64,000 nucleotides of DNA from Gammaproteobacteria bacterium (GTDB lineage Bacteria > Pseudomonadota > Gammaproteobacteria > Steroidobacterales > Steroidobacteraceae): NCBI GenBank assembly GCA_028293725.1, contig JAQGOE010000190.1, forward strand, positions 54,290 to 118,289. Reading direction: 5' to 3'. Position numbers and translations under genes: made by a program. Position 1 is the stretch's first letter. Each line of letters opens with the position of its first letter. The notes beneath the pieces were generated by a model that saw only the letters and a list, made by a program, of their open reading frames with translations, was not told the origin of the DNA and made no database searches. Below are positions 33,906 to 41,713 of the stretch, one piece after another.

Positions 33906-34648
33906 TGAGTCGGCTGTTCGTTTCGGACGTGCACCTGGACGCCAGCGCGCCGGGCGCGATCGAGCAGTTTCTAGGTTTTCTCGACACGCACGCAAAGAAC
34001 GCCGAGGCGCTTTACATCCTCGGCGATCTCTTCGAAGTATGGGTCGGAGATGACGATTCGGACGCCGACAAGAAAGTGGTCGCTGCGGCGCTGCGAGCGC
34101 TCACCACGCGCGGCGTCGCATGCTTCATACTCCACGGCAACAGAGACTTTCTCCTCGGCCGTGGATTCTGTGACGAGACGGGATGCCGGTTACTGCCAGA
34201 CCCGGTGGTGGCGGAATTCGATGGCGAGCGCGTCCTGCTCACTCATGGTGATGCGCTTTGTGTCGACGACCACTCCTATCAGGAGTTGCGCAGTGTCGTG
34301 AGAACCGCGCCCTGGCAGCGGCGTTTCCTGGCTCTTCCGCTGTCGGATCGTGAGCTGCTCGCGAATCAGGCACGCGCGGGCAGCCGCCAGCACACCTCCC
34401 GGACCATCCCGAAAATCATGGATGTGAACTCGGACGCCGTCGCGCAGGCCTTCCGCGTCGCGGAAGTCCGCCGGATGATCCACGGACATACCCACCGGCC
34501 CGGCATACATGACACGGTGATAGATGGCGCCCCGACACAGCGCATCGTGCTCGGCGCGTGGTACGAGCAGGGAAGTTATTTAGTGTACGAGCGCGGGACC
34601 TACGAGCTCCGCGAGCTCGCTCGAACAGCGAGTCCGCAACCTGCGTGA
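33905..34648 (+). CDS. lpxH: UDP-2,3-diacylglucosamine diphosphatase LpxH
   Basis: The 247-residue calcineurin-like phosphoesterase has all metal-binding motifs: FVSDVHLD, ILGDLFEVWVGDDD, HGNRDFLLG, LLTHGDALCVDD and IHGHTHRPG. LpxH hydrolyses UDP-2,3-diacylglucosamine to lipid X, the fourth step of lipid A synthesis, at the inner membrane. The start overlaps the stop of the upstream cyclophilin gene by one base, indicating coupling. Confidence 0.95.
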   Translation: MSRLFVSDVHLDASAPGAIEQFLGFLDTHAKNAEALYILGDLFEVWVGDDDSDADKKVVAAALRALTTRGVACFILHGNRDFLLGRGFCDETGCRLLPDPVVAEFDGERVLLTHGDALCVDDHSYQELRSVVRTAPWQRRFLALPLSDRELLANQARAGSRQHTSRTIPKIMDVNSDAVAQAFRVAEVRRMIHGHTHRPGIHDTVIDGAPTQRIVLGAWYEQGSYLVYERGTYELRELARTASPQPA

Positions 34649-34676
34649 CTTCCGCAGCCTGCTCACAGACATGCTC

Positions 34677-35408
34677 CTAGGCGGCGAGAGCCTCGCAACG
34701 GTCGCGTAACGACGCCAAGCAGGCGGCATAAGCCATTTCGAGCCGAGCGCCCAGAGCCGCGGGGATCATCACCGGCGTGCGCAGCTCGCGCGCGGTGTTG
34801 CTGACTCGTCCCGTTGTTATCGTCTCGCTCGGGTCGCCAAAACCGCCCTCGCCCGTGTGCGCGAAGCGCCGATAGTCGGATCGCAAGGGCTCGTTCAGAT
34901 CCAACAGGCCGCCGATGCCGTGCAGAACATCACTGGTTCGCGAAAGCAGTGTCTCGGCCTCCATGAACATGACACGACCCCGCAACTCGTCGGCGAGCCG
35001 GACGAGTGTCGCGAGTCGCTCCTCGTAATAGCGCACTACGGTGTCGAGATCACGATGCCACGCGACAGCCCCATAGTGCAGGCCCATGTTGACGATACTC
35101 TGTACCGCAGGGATGGGCTGTCGCACCAGCACGACCGCAAACGTGCGCGGGCTGCGCAGAATGCTCGGCGCGAATGCATAGTTGTGCAGCATCTTTTCCA
35201 ACACATAGCGGCCGCGCAGGGGCTCGCCAGTCAGCTTCACCACCCGCGAGCGCAGTCGCAGGAGATCGAGCCGCGTCCGATATTTGACGTGCGTCTCGCA
35301 ATAGCCGTCGATCTGCGGATGCGATCCCAGGATGTGACACAACAGCGACGAGTAGCTGCGCATGTGCCCCAGCACGAACAAGTACCGACGTGCCGACCAG
35401 GCAGGCAT
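34677..35408 (-). CDS. Sulfotransferase family protein
   Basis: The 243-residue product begins YLFVLGHMRSYSSLLCHILG, which resembles the 5' PAPS-binding loop of sulfotransferases, and has the 3' phosphate-type segment FAVVLVRQPIPAVQSIV. It would transfer sulfate from PAPS to an unknown acceptor, probably a glycan or lipid. It is the second gene after a glycosyltransferase (TGATG overlap), so both may decorate the same surface polysaccharide. Substrate is unknown. It converges with lpxH. Confidence 0.75.
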   Translation of the reverse strand: MPAWSARRYLFVLGHMRSYSSLLCHILGSHPQIDGYCETHVKYRTRLDLLRLRSRVVKLTGEPLRGRYVLEKMLHNYAFAPSILRSPRTFAVVLVRQPIPAVQSIVNMGLHYGAVAWHRDLDTVVRYYEERLATLVRLADELRGRVMFMEAETLLSRTSDVLHGIGGLLDLNEPLRSDYRRFAHTGEGGFGDPSETITTGRVSNTARELRTPVMIPAALGARLEMAYAACLASLRDRCEALAA

Positions 35409-36292
35409 CAGGCGAAATTCCGCAACCGCTCGCGTGGCTCGACTTCAACAGGCTCGGCCACCTCCGGCTCGACAGGCCGGCTGTGGAAATCGGGCACGGT
35501 GTGCCGATCGAGCCCCAGCCGGCACCAAGTCTCGCCACGCTCGATAGCTTGCTGGAGAATGGCGTCGTTCGGGTTCGTGCCCTGCGGATGACGCGGCGGA
35601 TGATGAAGATGAATAGCGAGCGCCTGGAACTTGAGATTCCGCCGGCGCACGCCAACGTTGTACAGGCGGGCGGCGATCTCGTTGTCCTCACGCCCCCACC
35701 CCACGAACGCCTCGTTGAAGCCATTCACATGCAACAGGTCGCTCTTCCAGTAGGCCTGGTTGCAGCCGCGAATCGCGCTCTGGCCCACGCGTCTCCAGAA
35801 CAACATTCTGCTCAGAGCCAGATTACGTACCGCGTGACGGCGGCGGCGGATTCCAGGTGAAAAGAAGCCCAGATCCATGCATCCCTCGCGCAACATGCGC
35901 TCGGCCGCGGCGGCCTGCGTGAGCAGTCGCACGCCCTGTATGAATGACCCAGGGCGGGCGGCATTCAGGTGATCGGTCACAAAGTGCCGATGCAACACCA
36001 TGTCGCCATCGACAATGATGAGGTAATCACCGTTCGCGGCAGCGATCGCCCGATTCCGCGAACGTGCCAGGCGGAAGCCTTCGTGCGGCTGCCAAAGATG
36101 CAGCAAAGGCGCTGCAATCTCCCCCCGCCAGCGGTCCACCACCTGCGCTGTCTCGGGTCCGGAGCCGTCGTCGGCCACGATGACCTCGCCGGGGGCGAGC
36201 GACTGGCGCGCGATACTCCGCAATGTCAGATCGAGCGCCGCCGGCCAGTTATAGGTCGTAACGACGAGTGTGCTGCGCAGACGCTGTGCCAC
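35408..36292 (-). CDS. Family 2 glycosyltransferase
   Basis: The GT-A fold is shown by TLVVTTYNWPAALDLTLRSI, EVIVADDGSGPET, NRAIAAANGDYLIIVDGDM (DxD motif) and the acceptor-site WGREDNEIAARL, as in galactosyl/chondroitin-polymerase-type GT2 enzymes. It has 294 residues and no membrane segment. It overlaps the sulfotransferase gene by one base and probably acts in the same glycan pathway; the sugar is unknown. Confidence 0.88.
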   Translation of the reverse strand: MAQRLRSTLVVTTYNWPAALDLTLRSIARQSLAPGEVIVADDGSGPETAQVVDRWRGEIAAPLLHLWQPHEGFRLARSRNRAIAAANGDYLIIVDGDMVLHRHFVTDHLNAARPGSFIQGVRLLTQAAAAERMLREGCMDLGFFSPGIRRRRHAVRNLALSRMLFWRRVGQSAIRGCNQAYWKSDLLHVNGFNEAFVGWGREDNEIAARLYNVGVRRRNLKFQALAIHLHHPPRHPQGTNPNDAILQQAIERGETWCRLGLDRHTVPDFHSRPVEPEVAEPVEVEPRERLRNFA

Positions 36293-36307
36293 GCCCCTCG
36301 ACCCTCA

Positions 36308-36499
36308 TCAATTCGAGGAAGTCGGAGGAGCAGCGCCGCTCGGCGGCCCGTGGGGCCCACGACCGCGCGGACCGTGCTCCTCCTCCATCAAAACTTCAAA
36401 TTTCTTGAGCTGACTTTGGGTTAGTACAGGTGTTAGCTGTTGCGCTGTCTCAGCATGCAACTGTTGGCGCAGGACGAGCGCAAAAAATCTTGTTTTCAT
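36308..36499 (-). CDS. Small LTxxQ-like protein, possibly a truncated Spy/CpxP relative
   Basis: The 63-residue frame carries QQLTPVLTQSQLKKFEVLME, which resembles the LTxxQ helices of Spy/CpxP periplasmic proteins, and ends in a Gly/Pro/Arg-rich tail. It lacks the signal peptide such proteins need, and an in-frame TGA lies eight codons upstream, so it may be the C-terminal remnant of a longer gene. It lies 180 bases downstream of the OmpR/EnvZ-type pair on the same strand, a typical neighbour for a Spy/CpxP protein. Confidence 0.45.
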   Translation of the reverse strand: MKTRFFALVLRQQLHAETAQQLTPVLTQSQLKKFEVLMEEEHGPRGRGPHGPPSGAAPPTSSN

Positions 36500-36678
36500 G
36501 TCGGCCTCACGTCTGTGTTCTCAATCCCCTGCGGCCGGGTGCAGCACGTGACCTACACCTTTCAACGACCTTTCGACTTAACGGACACCGTAGTGGCCGA
36601 GGTCCAGTCAGGCGGTAATCAATCGTTAAAGACTGTGAAGCGCTTGAGACAGCGCGTGCGGCGGGGAAAAGAAATGAC

Positions 36679-38355
36679 TTAAATGCGGCGCGGCAGAACG
36701 AGCAGGACTTCGAGTCCACCGGTCGGTAGATTTTGGGCTACTAACGATCCTCCATGCGCTTGCGCAACGTCGCGCGCAATGCTCAGGCCGAGCCCAGTAC
36801 CGCCGGTATCGCGGTTGCGCGAGGATTCGACGCGGTAAAAGGGCTCGAAAACGCGCTCCAACTCATCTGGAGGAATGCCGGGTCCCTCATCCCTCACCCG
36901 GATGAGAAGCGCGGTGCCGTCCTCCACGACGAGTTTCGCGCGCGTACCGAACTTCACGGCATTGGCCACCAGATTTGTCAGGCAACGCCTGAGCGCCTGC
37001 GGCTTACCCATGAAGGGCTGTAGGGCCTGCCCCTCAACCGTGACGTCCGCACCCATTTCCGTAAATTCGGACCGCAGGGTCGCTACCAACGCGTTGATGT
37101 CGATCGGCGCCAGCGTCTCGTCATCATCCAGCCCGCGAAACAGAGCTAGCGCGCCCCGGACCATGCTCTCCATCTCATCGAGCTCCTTCCCGAAGCGCGC
37201 CTGGATCGCAGAATCATCTAACGTCGTCTCAACCTGCAACCGCAGGCGAGTCAGCGGAGTCTTGAGATCGTGTGACATCGCCGCGAGCACCCGCGTACGA
37301 CTATCGAGATAGCGCTGCAGCCGGTCCTGCATGGTGTTGAAGGCACGAGCGGCATCCCGCAGTTCGCGAGCGCCTTTTTCCTCGAGCTTCGGCTGACGCA
37401 CGTTGCGCCCGAGGCCCTCCGCGGCACTAACTAACTTCGAAAGCGGCCGCGTGATGCTACGTGCCGTCACGTACAGGGCGATCACGAGTAGGACGACGAG
37501 CAGTGCCAGGTTGAAGAAGAGGTTGCGGGACAGCGGCGCACCTCTCGGCAAGTGGCCTATACGAAAGACCGCCGAATCACCGTCGGGAAAACCCACACTG
37601 ATGTCGAATAGCCGAACGCCCGTTGCATCACGCGGATCGAAAAACGGCGTTGGAATCGGAATGGCCCGCTTGGACGCGTCCGCGGTCGGCTGGATCGAAA
37701 CCTGGTAGGCGGTGCCGAGCGTCGTCTGCAGTTGCTGCTTGAGTGTTGGCTCGAAGTCCGGTGACAGCGGCAGCGGGATGAAAATGAGTTGGGACGAGAA
37801 GGACTGACGCGTGGAACGCGTCCACTCGGCGTCCGGAGGCGGTCCGCCTGGGTTGCCGGGTCCACCCGCCTCCCCGGGTCCACCTGCTCCCCGTGGTCCG
37901 CCGGGCCCACCCGGTCCACCCGGCCCCCCCGCCGCGCCGCCTGGTTCAACTTGCCCATCCGGCGGAGGCCCCTGAGGCGGCACGTCGATAGGTGGATGAT
38001 CGTCCGGTGTTGGCGCTTCCGACGTGACCGTTGCGTCCGCCCCTTGGACCTGTGCCATTTCGGCCGCGGCCCGCCTGCGTCGCGCGCCCGCGCTCCCCAG
38101 AGAGCGGGCAAATCGCCGCGGCTGCTCGATCAGTCGTGTGGTGGCCGCCTCGCGCTCAGCGGCGCTCAACGGCTGCAACATGAAAGTGATTTCTGCGACC
38201 CGACGGGTCCACTCGCGCACATTTCCTTGCAATACGAAATTCTCGCGCTCGCGGGCAATGAGCGCGAAGGCCGTGAGCTCGGCCACCAGCACAGCGAGAA
38301 CCGACGCGGCAATTAGCCTACCCAGCAGCGACCGCGGCCAGAGGGCTATCCGCAT
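36679..38355 (-). CDS. EnvZ-like sensor histidine kinase with collagen-like loop
   Basis: The 558-residue protein has TM1 (about 13-35), a periplasmic region to about 278, TM2 (about 279-297), HAMP, HisKA with LAAMSHDLKTPLTRLRLQ (His 362) and HATPase_c (NLVANAVKFG, DEGPGIP, GTGLGLSIARDV). The periplasmic part contains about 35 residues of Gly-Pro-rich triplets (GGPGGPGGPGGPRGAGGPG, residues about 143-161 and beyond), resembling collagen repeats. That insert is odd for an EnvZ-type sensor. It follows the OmpR-like regulator by 17 bases. The signal is unknown. Confidence 0.9.
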   Translation of the reverse strand: MRIALWPRSLLGRLIAASVLAVLVAELTAFALIARERENFVLQGNVREWTRRVAEITFMLQPLSAAEREAATTRLIEQPRRFARSLGSAGARRRRAAAEMAQVQGADATVTSEAPTPDDHPPIDVPPQGPPPDGQVEPGGAAGGPGGPGGPGGPRGAGGPGEAGGPGNPGGPPPDAEWTRSTRQSFSSQLIFIPLPLSPDFEPTLKQQLQTTLGTAYQVSIQPTADASKRAIPIPTPFFDPRDATGVRLFDISVGFPDGDSAVFRIGHLPRGAPLSRNLFFNLALLVVLLVIALYVTARSITRPLSKLVSAAEGLGRNVRQPKLEEKGARELRDAARAFNTMQDRLQRYLDSRTRVLAAMSHDLKTPLTRLRLQVETTLDDSAIQARFGKELDEMESMVRGALALFRGLDDDETLAPIDINALVATLRSEFTEMGADVTVEGQALQPFMGKPQALRRCLTNLVANAVKFGTRAKLVVEDGTALLIRVRDEGPGIPPDELERVFEPFYRVESSRNRDTGGTGLGLSIARDVAQAHGGSLVAQNLPTGGLEVLLVLPRRI

Positions 38356-38372
38356 TCGCTACTGCACTTCAT

Positions 38373-39092
38373 TTATTGCGCTTCGACCGTGACGCCGACG
38401 ACGTAGCCTTCGCCATAAACCGTCTTGATGATCTGCGGTGCTCGCGCGTCATCGCCGAGAATCTGCCGCAGGCGACTCACGCGCACGTCGATGCTTCGAT
38501 CGAAGGGGTCCGCCTCTCGTCCGCGCAGAAGCTCCGTAAGCTGCGCACGCGAAAGCACGCGATTTGCAGATGCGAGTAGCACGGCCAGCAGACGATATTC
38601 CGCGCCGCTCAAGGCAACGTCCGTCCCCGCGGAATCGGTCAACGTGCGAGTCGTCGTATCGAGCCTCCAGCCGTTGAATACGAATCCCCGCACCGAGTCC
38701 GGCGTTGGGTCGCGAGGCGCGTGAGCAGCTCTGCGTAACACGGCCTTGATGCGTACGAGCAGCTCGCGCGGATTGAACGGTTTCGCCAGGTAGTCGTCGG
38801 CGCCGAGCTCGAGGCCGACGATACGATCCACATCCTCACCCCGAGCCGTGAGCATGATGATCGGCACCTGCGAGCGGCTTCGCACCTCGCGGCAGATCGA
38901 CAGGCCGTCCTCACCCGGGAGCATGAGATCGAGCACAATGAGATCGACCCGCGAGCGCTCCATCACCCGCCGCATCTCTTTGCCATCCGGGACGACAGAG
39001 GTGCGGAATTCGTGCTTCTCGAGATATTGTCCCAGGAGGGTACGGATCTCGCGATCGTCATCGACGATCAGGAGGTGCGGACGGTCGTTCAT
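38373..39092 (-). CDS. OmpR-family response regulator
   Basis: The 239-residue protein has a receiver (LLIVDDDREIRTLL, LIVLDLMLPGEDG with the acceptor Asp, LTARGED, KPFNPREL) and a winged-helix DNA-binding domain (LSGAEYRLLAVLLASANRVL, RSIDVRVSRLRQILG, IKTVYGEGYV). It is first in a two-gene operon with the collagen-loop sensor kinase and should be phosphorylated by it. Confidence 0.95.
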   Translation of the reverse strand: MNDRPHLLIVDDDREIRTLLGQYLEKHEFRTSVVPDGKEMRRVMERSRVDLIVLDLMLPGEDGLSICREVRSRSQVPIIMLTARGEDVDRIVGLELGADDYLAKPFNPRELLVRIKAVLRRAAHAPRDPTPDSVRGFVFNGWRLDTTTRTLTDSAGTDVALSGAEYRLLAVLLASANRVLSRAQLTELLRGREADPFDRSIDVRVSRLRQILGDDARAPQIIKTVYGEGYVVGVTVEAQ

Positions 39093-39310
39093 CGTGCCTC
39101 GCGTATGGCGCTTAAGATACCGAAGCTTCCGACCGTTGACAGAGTAATTCGTGCCGCGTCGGAGGCCCAGTGTCGCCGAATGTGCCCGACTTTTACCAAA
39201 GTTAACGTCGGCGCTCCCCGAGGAACGTCAACACGCCGTCCAGCGTTGACATCGGGGGCCCGAAACAGCGGCTGACGCGCCGCCGCAAGTTTGTAACGAA
39301 ATGTGATTGG

Positions 39311-39334
39311 CGTCCGAGGCGCGCGCCTCGGACG
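39311..39334 (-). terminator. Perfect 24-nt palindrome after the EF-hand gene
   Basis: CGTCCGAGGCGC followed by GCGCCTCGGACG reads the same on both strands. It lies 16 bases past the stop codon of the EF-hand gene, so it probably ends that transcript, though there is no T-tract. A palindromic regulator site is the alternative. Confidence 0.45.
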
Positions 39335-39349
39335 TCGCTCACAAGGTGC

Positions 39350-39958
39350 TCAAGCGGTAGCGCTGATCGTCGGAACCGCCGCCGCCGTCGTCGCGCCCGC
39401 AGCCTGGTACTGCTGCATGAACTGCGAGATCAACGAGCTGCCGCCATGGTGATGGTGGTGGCTCGTGCTGCTGCTCGAGTTATTGGTGTTGGAGGTCGAA
39501 GTGCTGTTCTGGGAGCTCGCGATTCCCGCCGCGCTCCCCGCCGCCAGCGCCTGCGCGCTCTGTGTGAGCTGGGCAAGAAGGGCCGACATCGACGCGGAGC
39601 TGCTGCCCGACGACGCCGCGGCGGCCGTCCCACTCTGCAACGCACTTACGAGGTCGCCCGCGTTGGCCTCGAACTGTTGCAAATTGATCGAGCTGCTGCC
39701 GTTCGACATCTGTGAGAACAGGGTGTTGGCCGCCTGCGTCTGGCTGCTGCCCGAAGCCCCGGAGGCCTGGCCGAGAAAACTGCTGAACTCGCTCTGGCTG
39801 ATGCTGCCGTCACCGCTCGAATCGATGGCGGCGAACAGCTGTTCTTCGGTCTGCGCAAGACTCGAGGCGCTGCCGGTGGTGCTGCCGCTGGCGCTCGAGC
39901 CGTTGGTGGCGAACAGCGAGCTAAGGTAACTCGTACTGCTGCCGATACCGTCGATCAT
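39350..39958 (-). CDS. Ser/Ala-rich EF-hand protein
   Basis: The 202-residue protein is low in complexity: Ser, Ala, Gly, Thr and Gln dominate. One clear EF-hand loop, DSSGDGSISQSEF, is preceded by an amphipathic helix (QTEEQLFAAI); a second, degenerate pair may follow (SQMSNGSSSINLQQFE). Near the C-terminus lies HHHHHGG. No signal peptide is visible. Ca2+ binding is likely; the partner and place are unknown. GGAG before the ATG supports the start. The gene stands alone. Confidence 0.8.
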   Translation of the reverse strand: MIDGIGSSTSYLSSLFATNGSSASGSTTGSASSLAQTEEQLFAAIDSSGDGSISQSEFSSFLGQASGASGSSQTQAANTLFSQMSNGSSSINLQQFEANAGDLVSALQSGTAAAASSGSSSASMSALLAQLTQSAQALAAGSAAGIASSQNSTSTSNTNNSSSSTSHHHHHGGSSLISQFMQQYQAAGATTAAAVPTISATA

Positions 39959-40221
39959 GACTCACTCCTTCGGTGGCCTAGAATGGCATGGCAGTGTCCA
40001 CCGAAAGAAACAGTCCGTGTGTTAACAGTTGTAAGGTTGTGACGAGGGGCATCGCGGCGGCACGGACGTGCCGGCACTTCGGCCCGAGGCGGCAATTCAT
40101 TGCCGCGCGCGGCGGCGAAGTATTAGGATGCGCCCCGCACCCGCACGGCGAACTCGCGTGCGTGCGCCCGGTCAAAAAACCGCAGGCTCAACTGGGACCT
40201 CCCGCAACAGGAACACTGTAA

Positions 40222-41001
40222 ATGTCATCGAAGCCGCCCGCTTCCCGCTCGCGCAAAGCTCATCTATTCCTCGTTACCGCCGCCGGTGCCTTCGTGGCAG
40301 CGATTCTGACGAGCTGCGCTACCGACCGGCTCGTCACCGCCACACCAGCGGGCGTGGATCTGAGCGGCGAATGGCGCCTGAACGAAAACCTGAGCGACGA
40401 CCCGTCGCGAGCCTTTGACGAGACGAAGGACACGCCGCTGAAAGCCCCAGCGCCCGGCCGTAACCCGGGCGGGTTCGGCCGACCCGGCACCGGCCATCCC
40501 GGCGCGGGTGGTGGCATCGACCCGGGTGGCCCTGGCGGCGGCGGCGAGAATCTGACGCGCGCCGACAGCACCTCCGGTTTCGTGCCGGTTCTGTACGCGC
40601 AGGACGCTCCCCTGCCCAGCAGTGCCAGCGATAGCGGTCCGGCCGGAAAAGCCGGCCCCCGCGGTCCCGTCGCGCAAATGCTGGCCGCCCCGGCGCTCCT
40701 GACGATCTCGCAGGCCGGCTCGAAGGTCATCGTGAAGTCGACCACCGACGGCACCTCCGATGAGTACACCGCCGGCGAGCAGCGTACGATTTCCTTCGGC
40801 CAGACCGCAGCCGACCGCAGCGCCGGCTGGCGCGATAACTACTTCGTGGTGATCACGAAAGCGCACAAAGGCCCCAGCAAGGAAGATGACTTTGCGCTCG
40901 ACGGGGACGGTCACCTCATCTTCGCGACGCTGGTCACCCACGTGAAGAAAGGCCCCATCGACTTCAAACGCGTCTACGACCGGGTGCGCACGCCCCGCTA
41001 G
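40222..41001 (+). CDS. Putative lipoprotein of unknown function
   Basis: The 259-residue product has an N-terminal hydrophobic segment ending in the lipobox LTSC, so the mature protein should start at that cysteine and be lipid-anchored. It goes on with DLSGEWRLNENLSDDP, then a Gly/Pro-rich linker (PGTGHPGAGGGIDPGGPGG), and a C-terminal half with alternating strands (LLTISQAGSKVIVKS, DDFALDGDGHLIF). I recognise no named family. A promoter should lie in 39,959-40,221, but I cannot place it. Confidence 0.75.
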   Translation: MSSKPPASRSRKAHLFLVTAAGAFVAAILTSCATDRLVTATPAGVDLSGEWRLNENLSDDPSRAFDETKDTPLKAPAPGRNPGGFGRPGTGHPGAGGGIDPGGPGGGGENLTRADSTSGFVPVLYAQDAPLPSSASDSGPAGKAGPRGPVAQMLAAPALLTISQAGSKVIVKSTTDGTSDEYTAGEQRTISFGQTAADRSAGWRDNYFVVITKAHKGPSKEDDFALDGDGHLIFATLVTHVKKGPIDFKRVYDRVRTPR

Positions 41002-41122
41002 GGCACGCGACGCCGGGAGGCGGACCGCCTGCGACAGGCTTATCGGGGCGGGCGGCGCCTGGGCCAATGCAGGCGGCCGAGCCTGCAGCCTCGCCCCGGC
41101 CGGTGGGCCTAGGCGGAGAGCT

Positions 41123-41713
41123 CTAGCCCGGCGGCCCTGAATGAAACCGTAACTCTCCATCCGGCGCGGTGGCTAACTGCGCCTCCGTTTGGGCCAACAC
41201 CGCCAGCCGCGCCTGCCACTCGTCGGGGCCACGCCGGCTCGCCAATCCAACATACAACTCGAAATGGCGCGCTTCCGATTCGGCCAGGCGCCCATAGAAG
41301 CGCCCCAGCGGCGCCGGTAAACGGTCCGCCAGCAATTTGAAGCGCTCACAGGAGCGCGCTTCGATGAGCGCCCCGGAGAGCAATAAGTCGAGCTTCCTCC
41401 CGGGCTCCGAGGTACGCAGCTCACGCCGCAGCCCGGCCGCGTAACGCCCGGGCTTCTGCCGTATGAACGCCACGCCGAGGTCGGTCATCGCGGTTTGCAC
41501 CTGCTCGAAGTGTCGCAACTCCTCGCGGGCCAACCGCGACAGCGCTAAACCTAACTCCGTATCCTCCGGGTAGGCGAAAATGAGCGCCACCGCCGTGGAG
41601 GCCGCTTTCTTCTCGCAGTTGGCGTGATCGACGAGCAACTCCTGCCAACCGGCCACTGCGGCGTCGACCCAGGCCGCCGGCGTCGCCGCCAGCAAAATCG
41701 ACTCCGCGCTCAA
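41123..41713 (-). CDS. miaE: tRNA-(ms2io6A)-hydroxylase MiaE
   Basis: The 196-residue di-iron protein of ferritin-like fold has the expected ligand clusters: DHANCEKKAA, REELRHFEQV, IEARSCERFK and AESEARHFELYV. MiaE hydroxylates the isopentenyl group of ms2i6A37 in tRNAs that read codons starting with U, using O2. Its ATG overlaps the stop of the kinase gene (ATGA), an unusual partner. Confidence 0.92.
   Translation of the reverse strand: MSAESILLAATPAAWVDAAVAGWQELLVDHANCEKKAASTAVALIFAYPEDTELGLALSRLAREELRHFEQVQTAMTDLGVAFIRQKPGRYAAGLRRELRTSEPGRKLDLLLSGALIEARSCERFKLLADRLPAPLGRFYGRLAESEARHFELYVGLASRRGPDEWQARLAVLAQTEAQLATAPDGELRFHSGPPG

Noticed and set aside
40441..40560. Gly/Pro-rich stretch of the lipoprotein as a possible tandem repeat array
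   Set aside because: Irregular low-complexity linker without a constant repeat unit.
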